Shown: positions 1-9,414 of the stretch, in pieces
Position numbering within the stretch: position 1 is the stretch's first letter
Layout: each line of letters begins with the position of its first letter
Assembly: GCA_018394295.1 (NCBI GenBank)
Contig: CP074573.1
Span: forward strand, 3,042,543-3,106,542
DNA length: 64,000 nucleotides
Direction of reading: 5' to 3'
Source of the DNA: Mycoplasmatota bacterium
GTDB taxonomy: Bacteria; Bacillota_I; Bacilli_A; Haloplasmatales; Haloplasmataceae
The notes under the pieces: model-generated
Told to the model about the DNA's origin: nothing
The model's database searches: none
Seen by the model: the letters and a program-made list of their open reading frames with translations, nothing else
Translations under genes and position numbers: made by a program

Positions 1-713
1 TTGATTGTTTTACCTAATCGTGTGAATGTATCTTTAATCCAGTGCTCACTCTTTTCTAGATAATATTTTTGTTCAACATTTTTAAGCATAGGTAATGAAT
101 AGAACCACCACCAGAGTAAAGAAATGGCGAAAGCGATTGCGATGGCGATTTTAGGATCAAATTTTATTATTTCTAAATAAACTAATCCATAGATTCCTAT
201 ACCTAAAATAAATGGAATACAACTACCGATATAACCCCATGCATAACCAGCAGATGATACTTTATTATATCTATCTTCAGTTGTAACATCAGTTAGAAAT
301 GAATCATAAAAGACATTAGCTGCTGTATAACCTATTGTCGCAATGGAATAGATGATAAGTATTACTTGCCAAGGAATCACTGGGATACATAATAATAATC
401 CAAATATTAATCCAATAGACAACGATGCTTTAAAGAATTTTTTCTTATGACCCTTAAAATCAGACATTGTACCTAGGATTGGGGATAATATAGCTACAAT
501 AAATGAGATGATACCTGTTGCATATAATAAAATGGAGTTGGCGATATTATTATTTGTCGATTCATTCGCACTAAAGGCTCCCTTTGTGATTAAGAGATAT
601 AATAATGGAAATAATACGGTCACTATGGTTAATGTGTACGCTGAATTGGCGATATCATACTTAATCCAACTTTGTTCCTCTTGATTGAATTCTTCTAAAA
701 AACTATCAAACAT
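1..713 (-). CDS. MFS transporter, UMF1/Atg22-like family (partial, C-terminus outside window)
   Basis: The minus-strand frame is open from an ATG at 713 to the window edge, giving about 237 residues. The start follows an AAGGAG site and reads MFDSFLEEFNQEEQSWIKYD. The motif YDIANSAYTLTIVTVLFPLL near residue 20 is typical of the UMF1/Atg22-like branch of the major facilitator superfamily. Several strongly hydrophobic segments follow, as does the loop SDFKGHKKKFF, which resembles the MFS loop between helices 2 and 3. The substrate cannot be told from sequence. It is divergent from the phospholipase-like gene at 845. Family assignment is fairly sure; function is not known. Confidence 0.8.
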   Translation of the reverse strand, partial: MFDSFLEEFNQEEQSWIKYDIANSAYTLTIVTVLFPLLYLLITKGAFSANESTNNNIANSILLYATGIISFIVAILSPILGTMSDFKGHKKKFFKASLSIGLIFGLLLCIPVIPWQVILIIYSIATIGYTAANVFYDSFLTDVTTEDRYNKVSSAGYAWGYIGSCIPFILGIGIYGLVYLEIIKFDPKIAIAIAFAISLLWWWFYSLPMLKNVEQKYYLEKSEHWIKDTFTRLGKTI

Positions 714-844
714 ATACTTTCTCCTTAATTTAATTTTTTATAAATTTATAGTATAATAGAGTTGTTAATGTTTTCATTATAACATAAACTAAAAATAAAT
801 AAATGAAATTATGATTTTGTTTTTGTAAAGAAGAGGAGATAGTT

Positions 845-1813
845 ATGCCTGATTTTGTCACTCACGCAACATTTGCGCTTGATCTTATAAATAAACTAGA
901 TAATGAAAAATTAAAGGACATCTTATCAAAGCATCAGTCTTCCTATTTTCTTGGAGCACAAGGGCCAGATGTTTTTTATGTCCATCAGTTATTTTCTTTA
1001 AAAAGAAATCCTCTATATGATGGTTTAGGGAATGTGATGCATGATACTAAAGTAAAAGATTTTTTTGTTGAAAGTATTAAATATTTAAAAAATAATTATA
1101 GTGAAATTTTACATAGTTATCTATTTGGTTTTATGTGTCATAATGTCTTAGATCGGAGTGCTCATCCTTATGTATATCATGTTACAGGAGAAGGAGATAA
1201 AAAATATCGGGGGAATCATGTTCGTTTAGAACGAGCGATTGATAGTTGGTTTATTATTAACCGGTGGAATGTATCATCTCCCCATCGGTTTAAGATTTAT
1301 AAACACATATTAAATTTTCGATTGAATAAAAATATTTTTGTTCCATATTATAATTATGTTTTAAATAAGGTTTTTAATATTAAAAATGGTGGAGAAGTAT
1401 TTATTAATTCAGCGATAAATTATAAGAGATATTCGAAAATATTATATGACCCTTTTGGTATTAAGAAGAAATTCGCTAGATGGGTTGATATACATTTTAA
1501 TAAAACGGGTAAAATTGTTTTAGAAACATTATTTTATTATAAAAATATAGATGATACAATTGATTACATGAATTTTAATAAAAAAGAATGGCATCACCCA
1601 GTGTTAAATGAAATGAAGTCAACTGAAAGTTTTTTAGATTTATATAATCATGGTCTAAATGAAGCTAAGAATGAAATAGGAACGATAAATTTATATTTAG
1701 ATAATAGTATTGATGAAACAGAATTAAAATCAAAAATACGTGATTTATCCTATGCTACAGGTTTAAATTGTACTGATAATAATGATATGAAATATTTTAA
1801 TGTCATATTTTAA
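845..1813 (+). CDS. Zinc-dependent phospholipase C-like protein
   Basis: This 322-residue protein starts at ATG 845 after AAGAGGAG. It begins MPDFVTHATFALDL and has FLGAQGPDVFY near residue 36, then MCHNVLDRSAHPYVYH and GNHVRLERAIDSWF in the first half. This spacing of His and Asp residues resembles the Zn_dep_PLPC family (alpha-helical, His-rich zinc hydrolases). The C-terminal half is Lys/Asn/Tyr-rich and I recognise no domain there. No signal peptide is visible, so it is probably cytoplasmic and need not be a secreted toxin; many family members are of unknown function. It lies 12 bases upstream of the YfcE-like gene and is probably co-transcribed with it. Confidence 0.72.
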   Translation: MPDFVTHATFALDLINKLDNEKLKDILSKHQSSYFLGAQGPDVFYVHQLFSLKRNPLYDGLGNVMHDTKVKDFFVESIKYLKNNYSEILHSYLFGFMCHNVLDRSAHPYVYHVTGEGDKKYRGNHVRLERAIDSWFIINRWNVSSPHRFKIYKHILNFRLNKNIFVPYYNYVLNKVFNIKNGGEVFINSAINYKRYSKILYDPFGIKKKFARWVDIHFNKTGKIVLETLFYYKNIDDTIDYMNFNKKEWHHPVLNEMKSTESFLDLYNHGLNEAKNEIGTINLYLDNSIDETELKSKIRDLSYATGLNCTDNNDMKYFNVIF

Positions 1814-1825
1814 AGGAGTGATAGA

Positions 1826-2365
1826 TTGAAATTATTATTTGCATCAGATATACATGGTTCTTTTTATTATACGAAACGATTAATTGAAATTTTTCATGAA
1901 GAAAAAGCTGATAAATTAATTTTACTAGGTGATATTTTATATCATGGACCTAGAAATCCACTAACAAAAGATTACAATCCCATGAAAGTCGCAAATTTAT
2001 TAAATCAATACCGTGATCAAATACTTTGTGTACGTGGTAATTGTGATAGTGAAGTAGATCAAATGGTGTTAGATTTTCCAATGATGGCAGATTATACACA
2101 GCTAGTTGTGGATAACTATCAATTTTTCTTAACCCATGGTCATTTATATAAACCAAATGATATTCCTGATTCGGGTAAAAATATTTTTGTATATGGTCAT
2201 ATACATGTTCCTGTGTTAGAAAAAAACAATGTTTTTGTATTAAATCCTAGTTCAATCGCTTTACCAAAAGAAAATAATCCAAGTACCTACGCAATTTATG
2301 AGAACAATATGATTCAGATAAAAACATTAGATAATAGGATTATTAAAGAATTAGAATTATCATGA
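1826..2365 (+). CDS. yfcE: YfcE/MJ0936-family metallophosphodiesterase
   Basis: This 179-residue calcineurin-like phosphoesterase starts at TTG 1826 behind AAAGGAGTG, just after the stop of the previous gene. The two-metal site is complete: D8 and H10 (SDIHGS), D36 (LLGDILYHG), the RGNCDSEVD motif near residue 70, and the THGH and YGHIH motifs in the C-terminal half. Length and motif order match the YfcE/MJ0936 family, which hydrolyses phosphodiesters in vitro. The physiological substrate is unknown. It is likely the last gene of a two-gene unit, since a terminator follows at 2368. Confidence 0.85.
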   Translation: MKLLFASDIHGSFYYTKRLIEIFHEEKADKLILLGDILYHGPRNPLTKDYNPMKVANLLNQYRDQILCVRGNCDSEVDQMVLDFPMMADYTQLVVDNYQFFLTHGHLYKPNDIPDSGKNIFVYGHIHVPVLEKNNVFVLNPSSIALPKENNPSTYAIYENNMIQIKTLDNRIIKELELS

Positions 2366-2367
2366 TA

Positions 2368-2397
2368 ATAAGTTATGTTAAAAGCATAACTTTTTCA
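2368..2397 (+). terminator. Rho-independent terminator after yfcE-like gene
   Basis: AAGTTATG (2370-2377) pairs with CATAACTT (2385-2392) across a 7-base loop, followed by a T-run. It separates the phospholipase/phosphoesterase unit from dusB. Confidence 0.75.
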
Positions 2398-2420
2398 TTT
2401 TTGTCGATTATAAAAATAAA

Positions 2421-2449
2421 TTGATAAATGAAGTAAAAAATTGTAAAAT
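2421..2449 (+). promoter_or_regulatory. Sigma-A-type promoter for dusB
   Basis: TTGATA (2421-2426) and TAAAAT (2444-2449) are separated by 17 bases. They sit between the upstream terminator and the dusB Shine-Dalgarno site AAAGGTGAT. Confidence 0.65.
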
Positions 2450-2466
2450 AAGATAAAGGTGATAAA

Positions 2467-3459
2467 ATGAAGTGGAACATAAATGATATTGAAATAGCTA
2501 ATCAGGTGGTCGTTGCCCCAATGGCAGGTATTAGTAATGTAGTATTTAGAAAAATATGTAAGAAAATGGGGGCAGGGTTAATTTACGCTGAAATGGTAAG
2601 TGATAAAGCCTTAATCTATGAAAATGAAAAGACTTTTGAAATGTTGCAGGTTGACAATTCAGAACAACCTGTTACAATGCAAGTCTTTGGTGGAGATATT
2701 TCTTCAATTGTTAATGCAGCTAAAATTATTGATAAACGTTGTAATGCGAAAATCATTGATATCAATATGGGATGCCCAGTTAATAAAGTTGTAAAATCTG
2801 ATGCTGGAGCTAAATTGTTATTAGAACCAGATAAAATATATGAAATCGTGAGCCGTGTAGTTGAGGTTGTAAAAAAACCAGTGACGGTAAAAATGAGAAC
2901 AGGTTGGGATAGTCAAAGTATTTATGCATTAGAAATTGCTGAAAAGTGTGAGAAAGCAGGGGCTGTAGCGATTGCTATACATGGTAGAACACGTGCACAG
3001 ATGTATGAGGGGCATGCTGATTGGGATATTATAAAACAAGTTAAGGAAGTTGTTAAGACAATTCCAGTTATAGGAAATGGTGATGTTAAAACAGCGATAG
3101 ATGCTAAACGGATGTTAGATGAAACCAAAGTTGATGCAGTAATGATGGGGAGAGCAGTATTAGGGAATCCATGGTTAATTAAACAAACTGTTCATTATTT
3201 GGAAACCAATGAATTGTTAAAAGAACCAACTCCATCTGAAAAAGTGCAGCAAGCATTAACGCATCTAGATTCTTTAATGGATTTAAAAGGAGAGAAATTA
3301 GCAGTATTAGAAATGAGAAGTCATATTCCTTGGTATATTAAAGGGTTATATGAAGCAACAAGTGTTAAAAGAAAGATTAATACATTAAAGACAGCTGTTG
3401 AAATTAAAAAGGTGATGTATGATTATTTAGAAAGAATTAATCAATATTCTACGCAATAG
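2467..3459 (+). CDS. dusB: tRNA-dihydrouridine synthase
   Basis: This 330-residue flavoenzyme reduces specific uridines in tRNA to dihydrouridine using FMN and NADPH. Visible motifs are VVAPMAGISNVVFR (residues 15-28), MGCPVNKVVKSDAGAKLL with the catalytic Cys at 103, VTVKMRTGWD, IHGRTRAQMYEG.ADW, and the FMN-phosphate motifs IGNGDV and MMGRAVLGNPW. Length and motifs match the DusB group, which sits upstream of lysS in many Bacillota. Here lysS is also next, with one small membrane-protein gene between. Confidence 0.93.
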   Translation: MKWNINDIEIANQVVVAPMAGISNVVFRKICKKMGAGLIYAEMVSDKALIYENEKTFEMLQVDNSEQPVTMQVFGGDISSIVNAAKIIDKRCNAKIIDINMGCPVNKVVKSDAGAKLLLEPDKIYEIVSRVVEVVKKPVTVKMRTGWDSQSIYALEIAEKCEKAGAVAIAIHGRTRAQMYEGHADWDIIKQVKEVVKTIPVIGNGDVKTAIDAKRMLDETKVDAVMMGRAVLGNPWLIKQTVHYLETNELLKEPTPSEKVQQALTHLDSLMDLKGEKLAVLEMRSHIPWYIKGLYEATSVKRKINTLKTAVEIKKVMYDYLERINQYSTQ

Positions 3460-3476
3460 AATAGAGGGTGGTCTGT

Positions 3477-3911
3477 ATGAAGAAAAAGTATGTTTTGGAT
3501 CGTTTTATATCGTTATGTTATGATTATATATTTGTGATAATCGTATTGGGGATTATTACCTTTGGATTAGATTTTTTAAACAAACAATATGTCCATTTTA
3601 ACCATTCTTGGTATGTGATAATTGCCATAGATGTTTTCGTGTATCTATTTGGCTTTTCATTTATTTATTTAAAATTAGATGGTTCAGTTGGAAAATCCTT
3701 AAATGATTTTTATATAGAATCAACCTATGGGACAATAACATATGGGAGAATTTTATTTAGAGAAATAATTATGAAACAGTTATTTTATCTAACAGTTATA
3801 GGATTTTTGATTGAAGTCATATTCTTTATTGTTAAAAAAGATACTATACACGATTATTATTTAAAAACAAAGGTTATTAAAAAAGGAATTGATTTTTCAA
3901 ACAGAAGATAA
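3477..3911 (+). CDS. RDD-family small membrane protein
   Basis: I chose ATG 3477, which gives 144 residues, because GAGGGTGG sits 5 bases before it. An in-frame GTG at 3468 would lie inside that site. The protein has D and R near the N-terminus (VLDRFISLCYD), hydrophobic segments near residues 17-34, 44-64 and 100-120, the motif GKSLNDFYIES and the ending DTIHDYYLKTKVI. This layout matches the RDD family, where HD.....TKV is the C-terminal signature. Function is unknown. It begins 17 bases after the dusB stop, so it probably belongs to the dusB transcript. Confidence 0.7.
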   Translation: MKKKYVLDRFISLCYDYIFVIIVLGIITFGLDFLNKQYVHFNHSWYVIIAIDVFVYLFGFSFIYLKLDGSVGKSLNDFYIESTYGTITYGRILFREIIMKQLFYLTVIGFLIEVIFFIVKKDTIHDYYLKTKVIKKGIDFSNRR

Positions 3912-3949
3912 AAAAGGTAATTTATTTAGAAAAAACAAATAATACTTAG

Positions 3950-5520
<1,571 letters not shown>

Positions 5521-5527
5521 AAGTATT

Positions 5528-5552
5528 AAAAACTGCCATTGGCAGTTTTTTA
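5528..5552 (+). terminator. Terminator of lysS
   Basis: AAAACTGCC pairs with GGCAGTTTT across ATT, followed by a T-run, 8 bases after the lysS stop. Confidence 0.85.
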
Positions 5553-5787
5553 ATTTATATACTGATTTTTATAATTTTATAATCTGAATAAAAACAAAAC
5601 AAGATAAGAAGTATAAAACATATATACATATCTAGAGTATTTAGAAACATGGAAAAAGTTTAGTGATTAAGATTAGGTCTTTTAATTATATTTTTAAATG
5701 TAAGTTAGTCCTCTTATTAGTGTAGATACAGATATTGGTAAATTTGTTTTGGGTTATTCACATAATGTAGCGATATGCCAAAATTTA
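5553..5787. other. Intergenic region, no gene seen
   Basis: This AT-rich stretch lies between the lysS terminator and the next promoter. I see no start codon with a Shine-Dalgarno site and a usable frame, no tRNA-like cloverleaf and no convincing repeat. Confidence 0.6.
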
Positions 5788-5796
5788 TGATATAAT
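5788..5796 (+). promoter_or_regulatory. Extended -10 promoter of the E2-like gene
   Basis: TGA followed by TATAAT (5791-5796) forms an extended -10. No good -35 lies at 16-18 bases. It is about 30 bases before the start codon. Confidence 0.55.
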
Positions 5797-5825
5797 ATTA
5801 GGAAGAATAAGAAGGAGAGAATGAA

Positions 5826-6704
5826 ATGAATAAAAAGAAAAGGCGATTTGGTGATAGGTATGATGGTAGAATATTAAAAAACGTCGATCCATTTTTCAAA
5901 ATTATTCCATATATAATGAAATCACGAGTAGATGCACAAGTATATTTTGATGATAAGATAATCCTCACTAAAACAGAAAAGTTTTTACTAGAGAAAAGAG
6001 AAGAAAAAATAAATATTGGTTTCTTGCATATTGTTTGTGCTGCAATGGTTAGAACAATTTCACAAAAACCTAAATTAAACCGATTTGTGAGTGGAAGAAA
6101 AATGTTTGCTCGTAATGGTATTTATATTAGTTTAGCTGTTAAAAAAGATATGACTGAAGATAGTCCTGAAACTACTGTAAAAGTGAAATTTAAACCAACT
6201 GATACAATTTTTGATGTAGTTGAAAAAGTGAATCGTGTAATTAATGAAAGTCAAGGTCAAAAAACTAGCAATGAAACGGATAAAACCGCAAAAATGATCT
6301 CTATGTGCCCACGATTCGTTATTAGTATATTAGTTAAATTCTTAACTTGGTTAGACAAACATGGAAAGATGCCTAAAGTTATTAACGAAGTAAGTCCTTT
6401 TCATACAAGCTTATTTATAACTGATATGGGGTCATTAGGAATTAGACCGGTTTATCATCATATATATGATTTTGGAACAACATCTATTTTTATTGCCTTT
6501 GGTATTAAAAATAAAGAAAAAGTATTTGATCGTAATAATAACATAATTGAACGTAAATTTATTGACATGAAAATCGTAGTAGATGAAAGAATTTGTGATG
6601 GATTTTATTATGCAAAAGCTTTAAGAATCTTTAAACGATACATGGAAAATCCTCATCTTTTAGAAAAAGCTCCTGATAAAGTTGTTGAAGATAACGAAAT
6701 TTAA
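5826..6704 (+). CDS. Stand-alone 2-oxoacid dehydrogenase E2-like acyltransferase domain
   Basis: This 292-residue protein matches only the catalytic core of dihydrolipoamide acyltransferases (chloramphenicol-acetyltransferase fold). It has no lipoyl domain and no peripheral-subunit-binding domain. SLFITDMGSLGI (195-206) corresponds to the E2 strand TISNLGmfG, and VVDERICDGFYYAKAL (251-266) corresponds to the active-site motif DHRxxDG. The catalytic His is replaced by Glu at 254, while Asp258-Gly259 are kept. No E1 or E3 gene is nearby. It sits alone between its own promoter and terminator. It could be an acyltransferase of altered chemistry or a binding protein; the substrate is unknown. Confidence 0.78.
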   Translation: MNKKKRRFGDRYDGRILKNVDPFFKIIPYIMKSRVDAQVYFDDKIILTKTEKFLLEKREEKINIGFLHIVCAAMVRTISQKPKLNRFVSGRKMFARNGIYISLAVKKDMTEDSPETTVKVKFKPTDTIFDVVEKVNRVINESQGQKTSNETDKTAKMISMCPRFVISILVKFLTWLDKHGKMPKVINEVSPFHTSLFITDMGSLGIRPVYHHIYDFGTTSIFIAFGIKNKEKVFDRNNNIIERKFIDMKIVVDERICDGFYYAKALRIFKRYMENPHLLEKAPDKVVEDNEI

Positions 6705-6711
6705 TATTGAT

Positions 6712-6746
6712 AACTTGCATAGCAAAATTGCCTTGCAAGTTTTTTT
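6712..6746 (+). terminator. Terminator of the E2-like gene
   Basis: AACTTGCA (6712-6719) pairs with TGCAAGTT (6734-6741), followed by seven T. It lies 8 bases after the stop codon. Confidence 0.8.
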
Positions 6747-6822
6747 ATGTATGTAAAAATTGTAGTTAGAAATTTAAACTAAGTATAGAGCTGAATAATA
6801 GGTTTACTATAAAAATTCTATC

Positions 6823-6862
6823 AAAAAACACTAGAATTTATAAAAAATCCTAGTGTATCTTT
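6823..6862. terminator. Terminator of the ispD-ispF unit (possibly bidirectional)
   Basis: ACACTAG (6828-6834) pairs with CTAGTGT (6850-6856). On the minus strand it is followed by six T (complement of 6823-6828), just past the ispF stop. On the plus strand it is followed by ATCTTTTCTT. Confidence 0.7.
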
Positions 6863-6885
6863 TCTTAGAAAGTTTATCATTTTAG

Positions 6886-7362
6886 TTATTTAATTAATAA
6901 CACGACTGCTTCGCAAGCAATACCCTCATTTCGACCAATAAATCCTAGTTTTTCACCACGTGTTGCTTTTATATTTATGTTTTCTACATCAGTTTCTAAT
7001 AACTTCGCAATCAAAGTTCTCATATGTGGGATATGAGCTACCATTTTTGGTTTTTCAGCATAGATAGTTGCATCAAGGTTATTTATATGATAACCTTTTT
7101 CTTTTGCTAAATTGTAAGCATTTGATAAAAGGATTTTTGAATCAATGTTTTTATAAGCTTTATCTGTGTCTGGAAAATGAGTACCGATGTCACCTAAACC
7201 TAAAGCACCAATAATTGCTTCAGTAATGGCATGTAATAAAGCATCAGCATCACTATGTCCTAAAAGACCTTTTTCAAAGTCTATTTTAATGCCGCCTAAT
7301 ATTAAATCTCTATTTGGTACTAACTGATGAATATCAGTAGAATGACCAATTCGTATATTCAT
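6886..7362 (-). CDS. ispF: 2-C-methyl-D-erythritol 2,4-cyclodiphosphate synthase
   Basis: This enzyme of the MEP isoprenoid pathway cyclises CDP-ME 2-phosphate and releases CMP. It has 158 residues, the normal length. GHSTDIHQL carries the zinc ligands D10 and H12. GHSDADALLHAI and DIGTHFPDTD are family signatures. IKATRGEKLGFIGRNEGIACEAV is reflected in the C-terminal block. It follows ispD after 15 bases, an arrangement common in bacteria, and ends at a strong hairpin. Confidence 0.95.
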   Translation of the reverse strand: MNIRIGHSTDIHQLVPNRDLILGGIKIDFEKGLLGHSDADALLHAITEAIIGALGLGDIGTHFPDTDKAYKNIDSKILLSNAYNLAKEKGYHINNLDATIYAEKPKMVAHIPHMRTLIAKLLETDVENINIKATRGEKLGFIGRNEGIACEAVVLLIK

Positions 7363-7377
7363 AAAAGCTCCTTCTTT

Positions 7378-8064
7378 CTAGTTAAAGTATTTATCATATA
7401 AACGCTCAGCATAGATTAAATCTTCTTTTGTCGTGATTTTAATATTCTCATAGTTTGATTCAATGAGTTTAACTGATAGTGGCGTATATTTTTCAACTAG
7501 ACTAGCTTCATCTGTTCCCAAGAAATTTTCTTCTTTTGCTAATTCATGTGCTTTTTTGATTAAACTTGTTTGGCAAGCTTGTGGTGTTTGAACAGCATAT
7601 AGAAATTCTCTTGGTAAGGTTTCTTTAATGAAATTATTGTTTACATACTTAATGGTATCTTTTACTTTAACACCAGGGATACAGCATCCATTAGTTTTAG
7701 CTTCTTCTACTAATTGATGAATTAATTCTCTTGTGATAAATGGTCTGGCTCCATCGTGAACTAAAACAATATCATTTGTGACATTTTGAAGACCATTATA
7801 AACACTATATTGGCGTTCATAACTGCCGCTGACAATCATACATTTTTCAGTATATAAGTCATGTTGTTTTAGGATTAACTCTAGGTCTTTTATTTCTTTT
7901 TCATTTCCTACAATAATAATTTCAGTGCAATTTTCATCATCTAGAAATTTTTGAATTGATAATGTGATTAATGGTTTATTCTTTAATGTAAAAAACATTT
8001 TATTATAGCCTAAGTTCATTCTTGAACCACTACCAGCAGCCAGAATAATCGCAGTATATTTCAT
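7378..8064 (-). CDS. ispD: 2-C-methyl-D-erythritol 4-phosphate cytidylyltransferase
   Basis: The enzyme transfers CMP from CTP to MEP in isoprenoid synthesis. It has 228 residues and a nucleotidyltransferase fold. IILAAGSGSRMNLGYNK (residues 6-22) is the CTP-binding loop, and VHDGARPF and TDEASLVE are the later active-site motifs. The ATG at 8064 follows AAAGGTGAT. With ispF it implies that this organism uses the MEP rather than the mevalonate route. It lies 53 bases after glpX and may be read from the same transcript. Confidence 0.95.
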   Translation of the reverse strand: MKYTAIILAAGSGSRMNLGYNKMFFTLKNKPLITLSIQKFLDDENCTEIIIVGNEKEIKDLELILKQHDLYTEKCMIVSGSYERQYSVYNGLQNVTNDIVLVHDGARPFITRELIHQLVEEAKTNGCCIPGVKVKDTIKYVNNNFIKETLPREFLYAVQTPQACQTSLIKKAHELAKEENFLGTDEASLVEKYTPLSVKLIESNYENIKITTKEDLIYAERLYDKYFN

Positions 8065-8117
8065 CTTATCACCTTTAAATCTGTATTAAAATAATTTTAA
8101 CACAGATAATTCAAAAT

Positions 8118-9128
8118 TTAAATAAAATAGGGAGATAACTCAACATCTTTCTTTTCTAAATCGTGTATCGATTTAATTCTTCGGATGGTTCCAGTTTTAC
8201 CACGGATTAATAATGTTTCTGTTTCAGATATATTTCCTTTTCGACTAATTCCATCCAAAAGATCTCCTTTTGTGATTCCAGTTGCTGAGAAAATAATATT
8301 ATCATTTTTAACTAAATCATTTAATTTTAATATTTTATTAGGTGTAACATTCATCTCTGCACATCGTTTCTGTTCCATCTTAGAAATTTGTCGATTCTCA
8401 AGTGTATCTCCTTTTACGTCTTTTCTTAAGAGTAGTTTAGCATTCATATCTCCACCAAACGCTGTGATTACTGCTGCAGAAACAACTCCCTCTGGGGCAC
8501 CCCCAATACAATATAAAACATCTACTTCACTAAATGGCATACAAGTTAATATGGAAGCAGCAACGTCACCATCTGGAATTGCATATACTTTAATTCCTGC
8601 TTTTTGCATATTTAATATCAATTTATCATGTCTTGGTTTTGCTAGTGTGATGACTGTTAAATCAGTTAATTCTTTATTTAATTTTTTAGCGATTAATTTC
8701 ATATTATCTAATAAAGGTAAATTCAAATCAATAACACCTTTAGCCATAGGTCCTACAATAAGTTTTTCCATATACATATCAGGCGCCTTTAAGAAAGCAT
8801 CTTTTTCCCCAACTGCTAATACAGATAATGCATTACTTTGTCCTAAAGCAGTCATACGGGTACCTTCTATTGGATCTACAGCGATATCAACTGGTGCTCC
8901 TGTCCCATTTCCTACATTTTCTCCAATATATAGCATTGGGGCTTCATCTATTTCCCCTTCACCAATGACAATTTCTCCATTAATATTAATTCGATTTAAC
9001 ATGGTTCTCATCGCTATGACTGCTGCATGATCTGCACTGTTTTTATCTCCACGCCCAAGCCATTTATAAGCAGCAAGTGCAGCAGCTTCAGTCACACGAG
9101 AAAATTCTAAGGCCAATTCTCTGTTCAT
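8118..9128 (-). CDS. glpX: Fructose-1,6-bisphosphatase, class II
   Basis: The enzyme removes the 1-phosphate of fructose-1,6-bisphosphate in gluconeogenesis. I take ATG 9128 (MNRELALEFSRVTEAAALAA) as the start, 8 bases after GGAGG. An in-frame TTG at 9143 is part of that site. The result is 336 residues, close to class II enzymes. Metal- and phosphate-binding motifs are GEGEIDEAP (56-64), DPIEGT (85-90) and YCIGGAPEGV. A perfect hairpin at 9159-9186 stands directly upstream and may govern its expression. Confidence 0.93.
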   Translation of the reverse strand: MNRELALEFSRVTEAAALAAYKWLGRGDKNSADHAAVIAMRTMLNRININGEIVIGEGEIDEAPMLYIGENVGNGTGAPVDIAVDPIEGTRMTALGQSNALSVLAVGEKDAFLKAPDMYMEKLIVGPMAKGVIDLNLPLLDNMKLIAKKLNKELTDLTVITLAKPRHDKLILNMQKAGIKVYAIPDGDVAASILTCMPFSEVDVLYCIGGAPEGVVSAAVITAFGGDMNAKLLLRKDVKGDTLENRQISKMEQKRCAEMNVTPNKILKLNDLVKNDNIIFSATGITKGDLLDGISRKGNISETETLLIRGKTGTIRRIKSIHDLEKKDVELSPYFI

Positions 9129-9158
9129 TTCTATTTCCTCCAATTATATAATTAATAG

Positions 9159-9186
9159 AAAATACTTCACTGAAGTGAAGTATTTT
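9159..9186 (-). terminator. Perfect 12-bp hairpin between the 53-aa ORF and glpX
   Basis: AAAATACTTCAC (9159-9170) and GTGAAGTATTTT (9175-9186) are perfect complements around TGAA. On the minus strand the 3' arm ends in TTTT, then CTATT. This is a weak U-tract, so it may terminate partially, act as an attenuator or stabilise the mRNA of glpX. glpX has no room for its own promoter downstream of it. Confidence 0.5.
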
Positions 9187-9192
9187 AATAAT

Positions 9193-9354
9193 TTATACTA
9201 GTATTAACGATTTATCATGGTCTTGTGTAGAGCATGGCGAAACCGTATCAGTCATTCTACATTGTGGATAATTATATACTAGTGTAGTCATATCAATCAT
9301 AGGGGTTGACTTTAGTTTAAATACACAACCGTTTTTTAATATAACTTTTGACAT
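9193..9354 (-). CDS. Unrecognised 53-residue protein
   Basis: A short minus-strand frame runs from ATG 9354 to TAA 9193. It has AAAGGA 8 bases before the start and a consensus promoter about 30 bases further up. The product begins MSKVILKNGCVFKLKSTPMI and has Cys at 10, 32 and 41. It has no membrane segment, no signal peptide and no motif I know. The good promoter, ribosome site and following hairpin argue that it is expressed. Whether it is a functional small protein or a leader peptide for glpX cannot be decided here. Confidence 0.55.
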   Translation of the reverse strand: MSKVILKNGCVFKLKSTPMIDMTTLVYNYPQCRMTDTVSPCSTQDHDKSLILV

Positions 9355-9385
9355 AGTATCATCCTTTCAATGTATGTTCTGTATT

Positions 9386-9414
9386 ATTATAGCAAATGTG
9401 TTTTTTCATTTCAA
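9386..9414 (-). promoter_or_regulatory. Strong sigma-A promoter for the 53-aa ORF
   Basis: On the minus strand TTGAAA (9414-9409) is 17 bases from TATAAT (9391-9386). TGC before the -10 makes it an extended -10. It begins immediately after the stop of the RluA-like gene. Confidence 0.75.

Noticed and set aside
8185-9030. Long plus-strand open frame (281 codons) opposite glpX
   Set aside because: It is antisense to a clear class II fructose bisphosphatase, has low-complexity Ser/Ile/Pro composition and no ribosome site.
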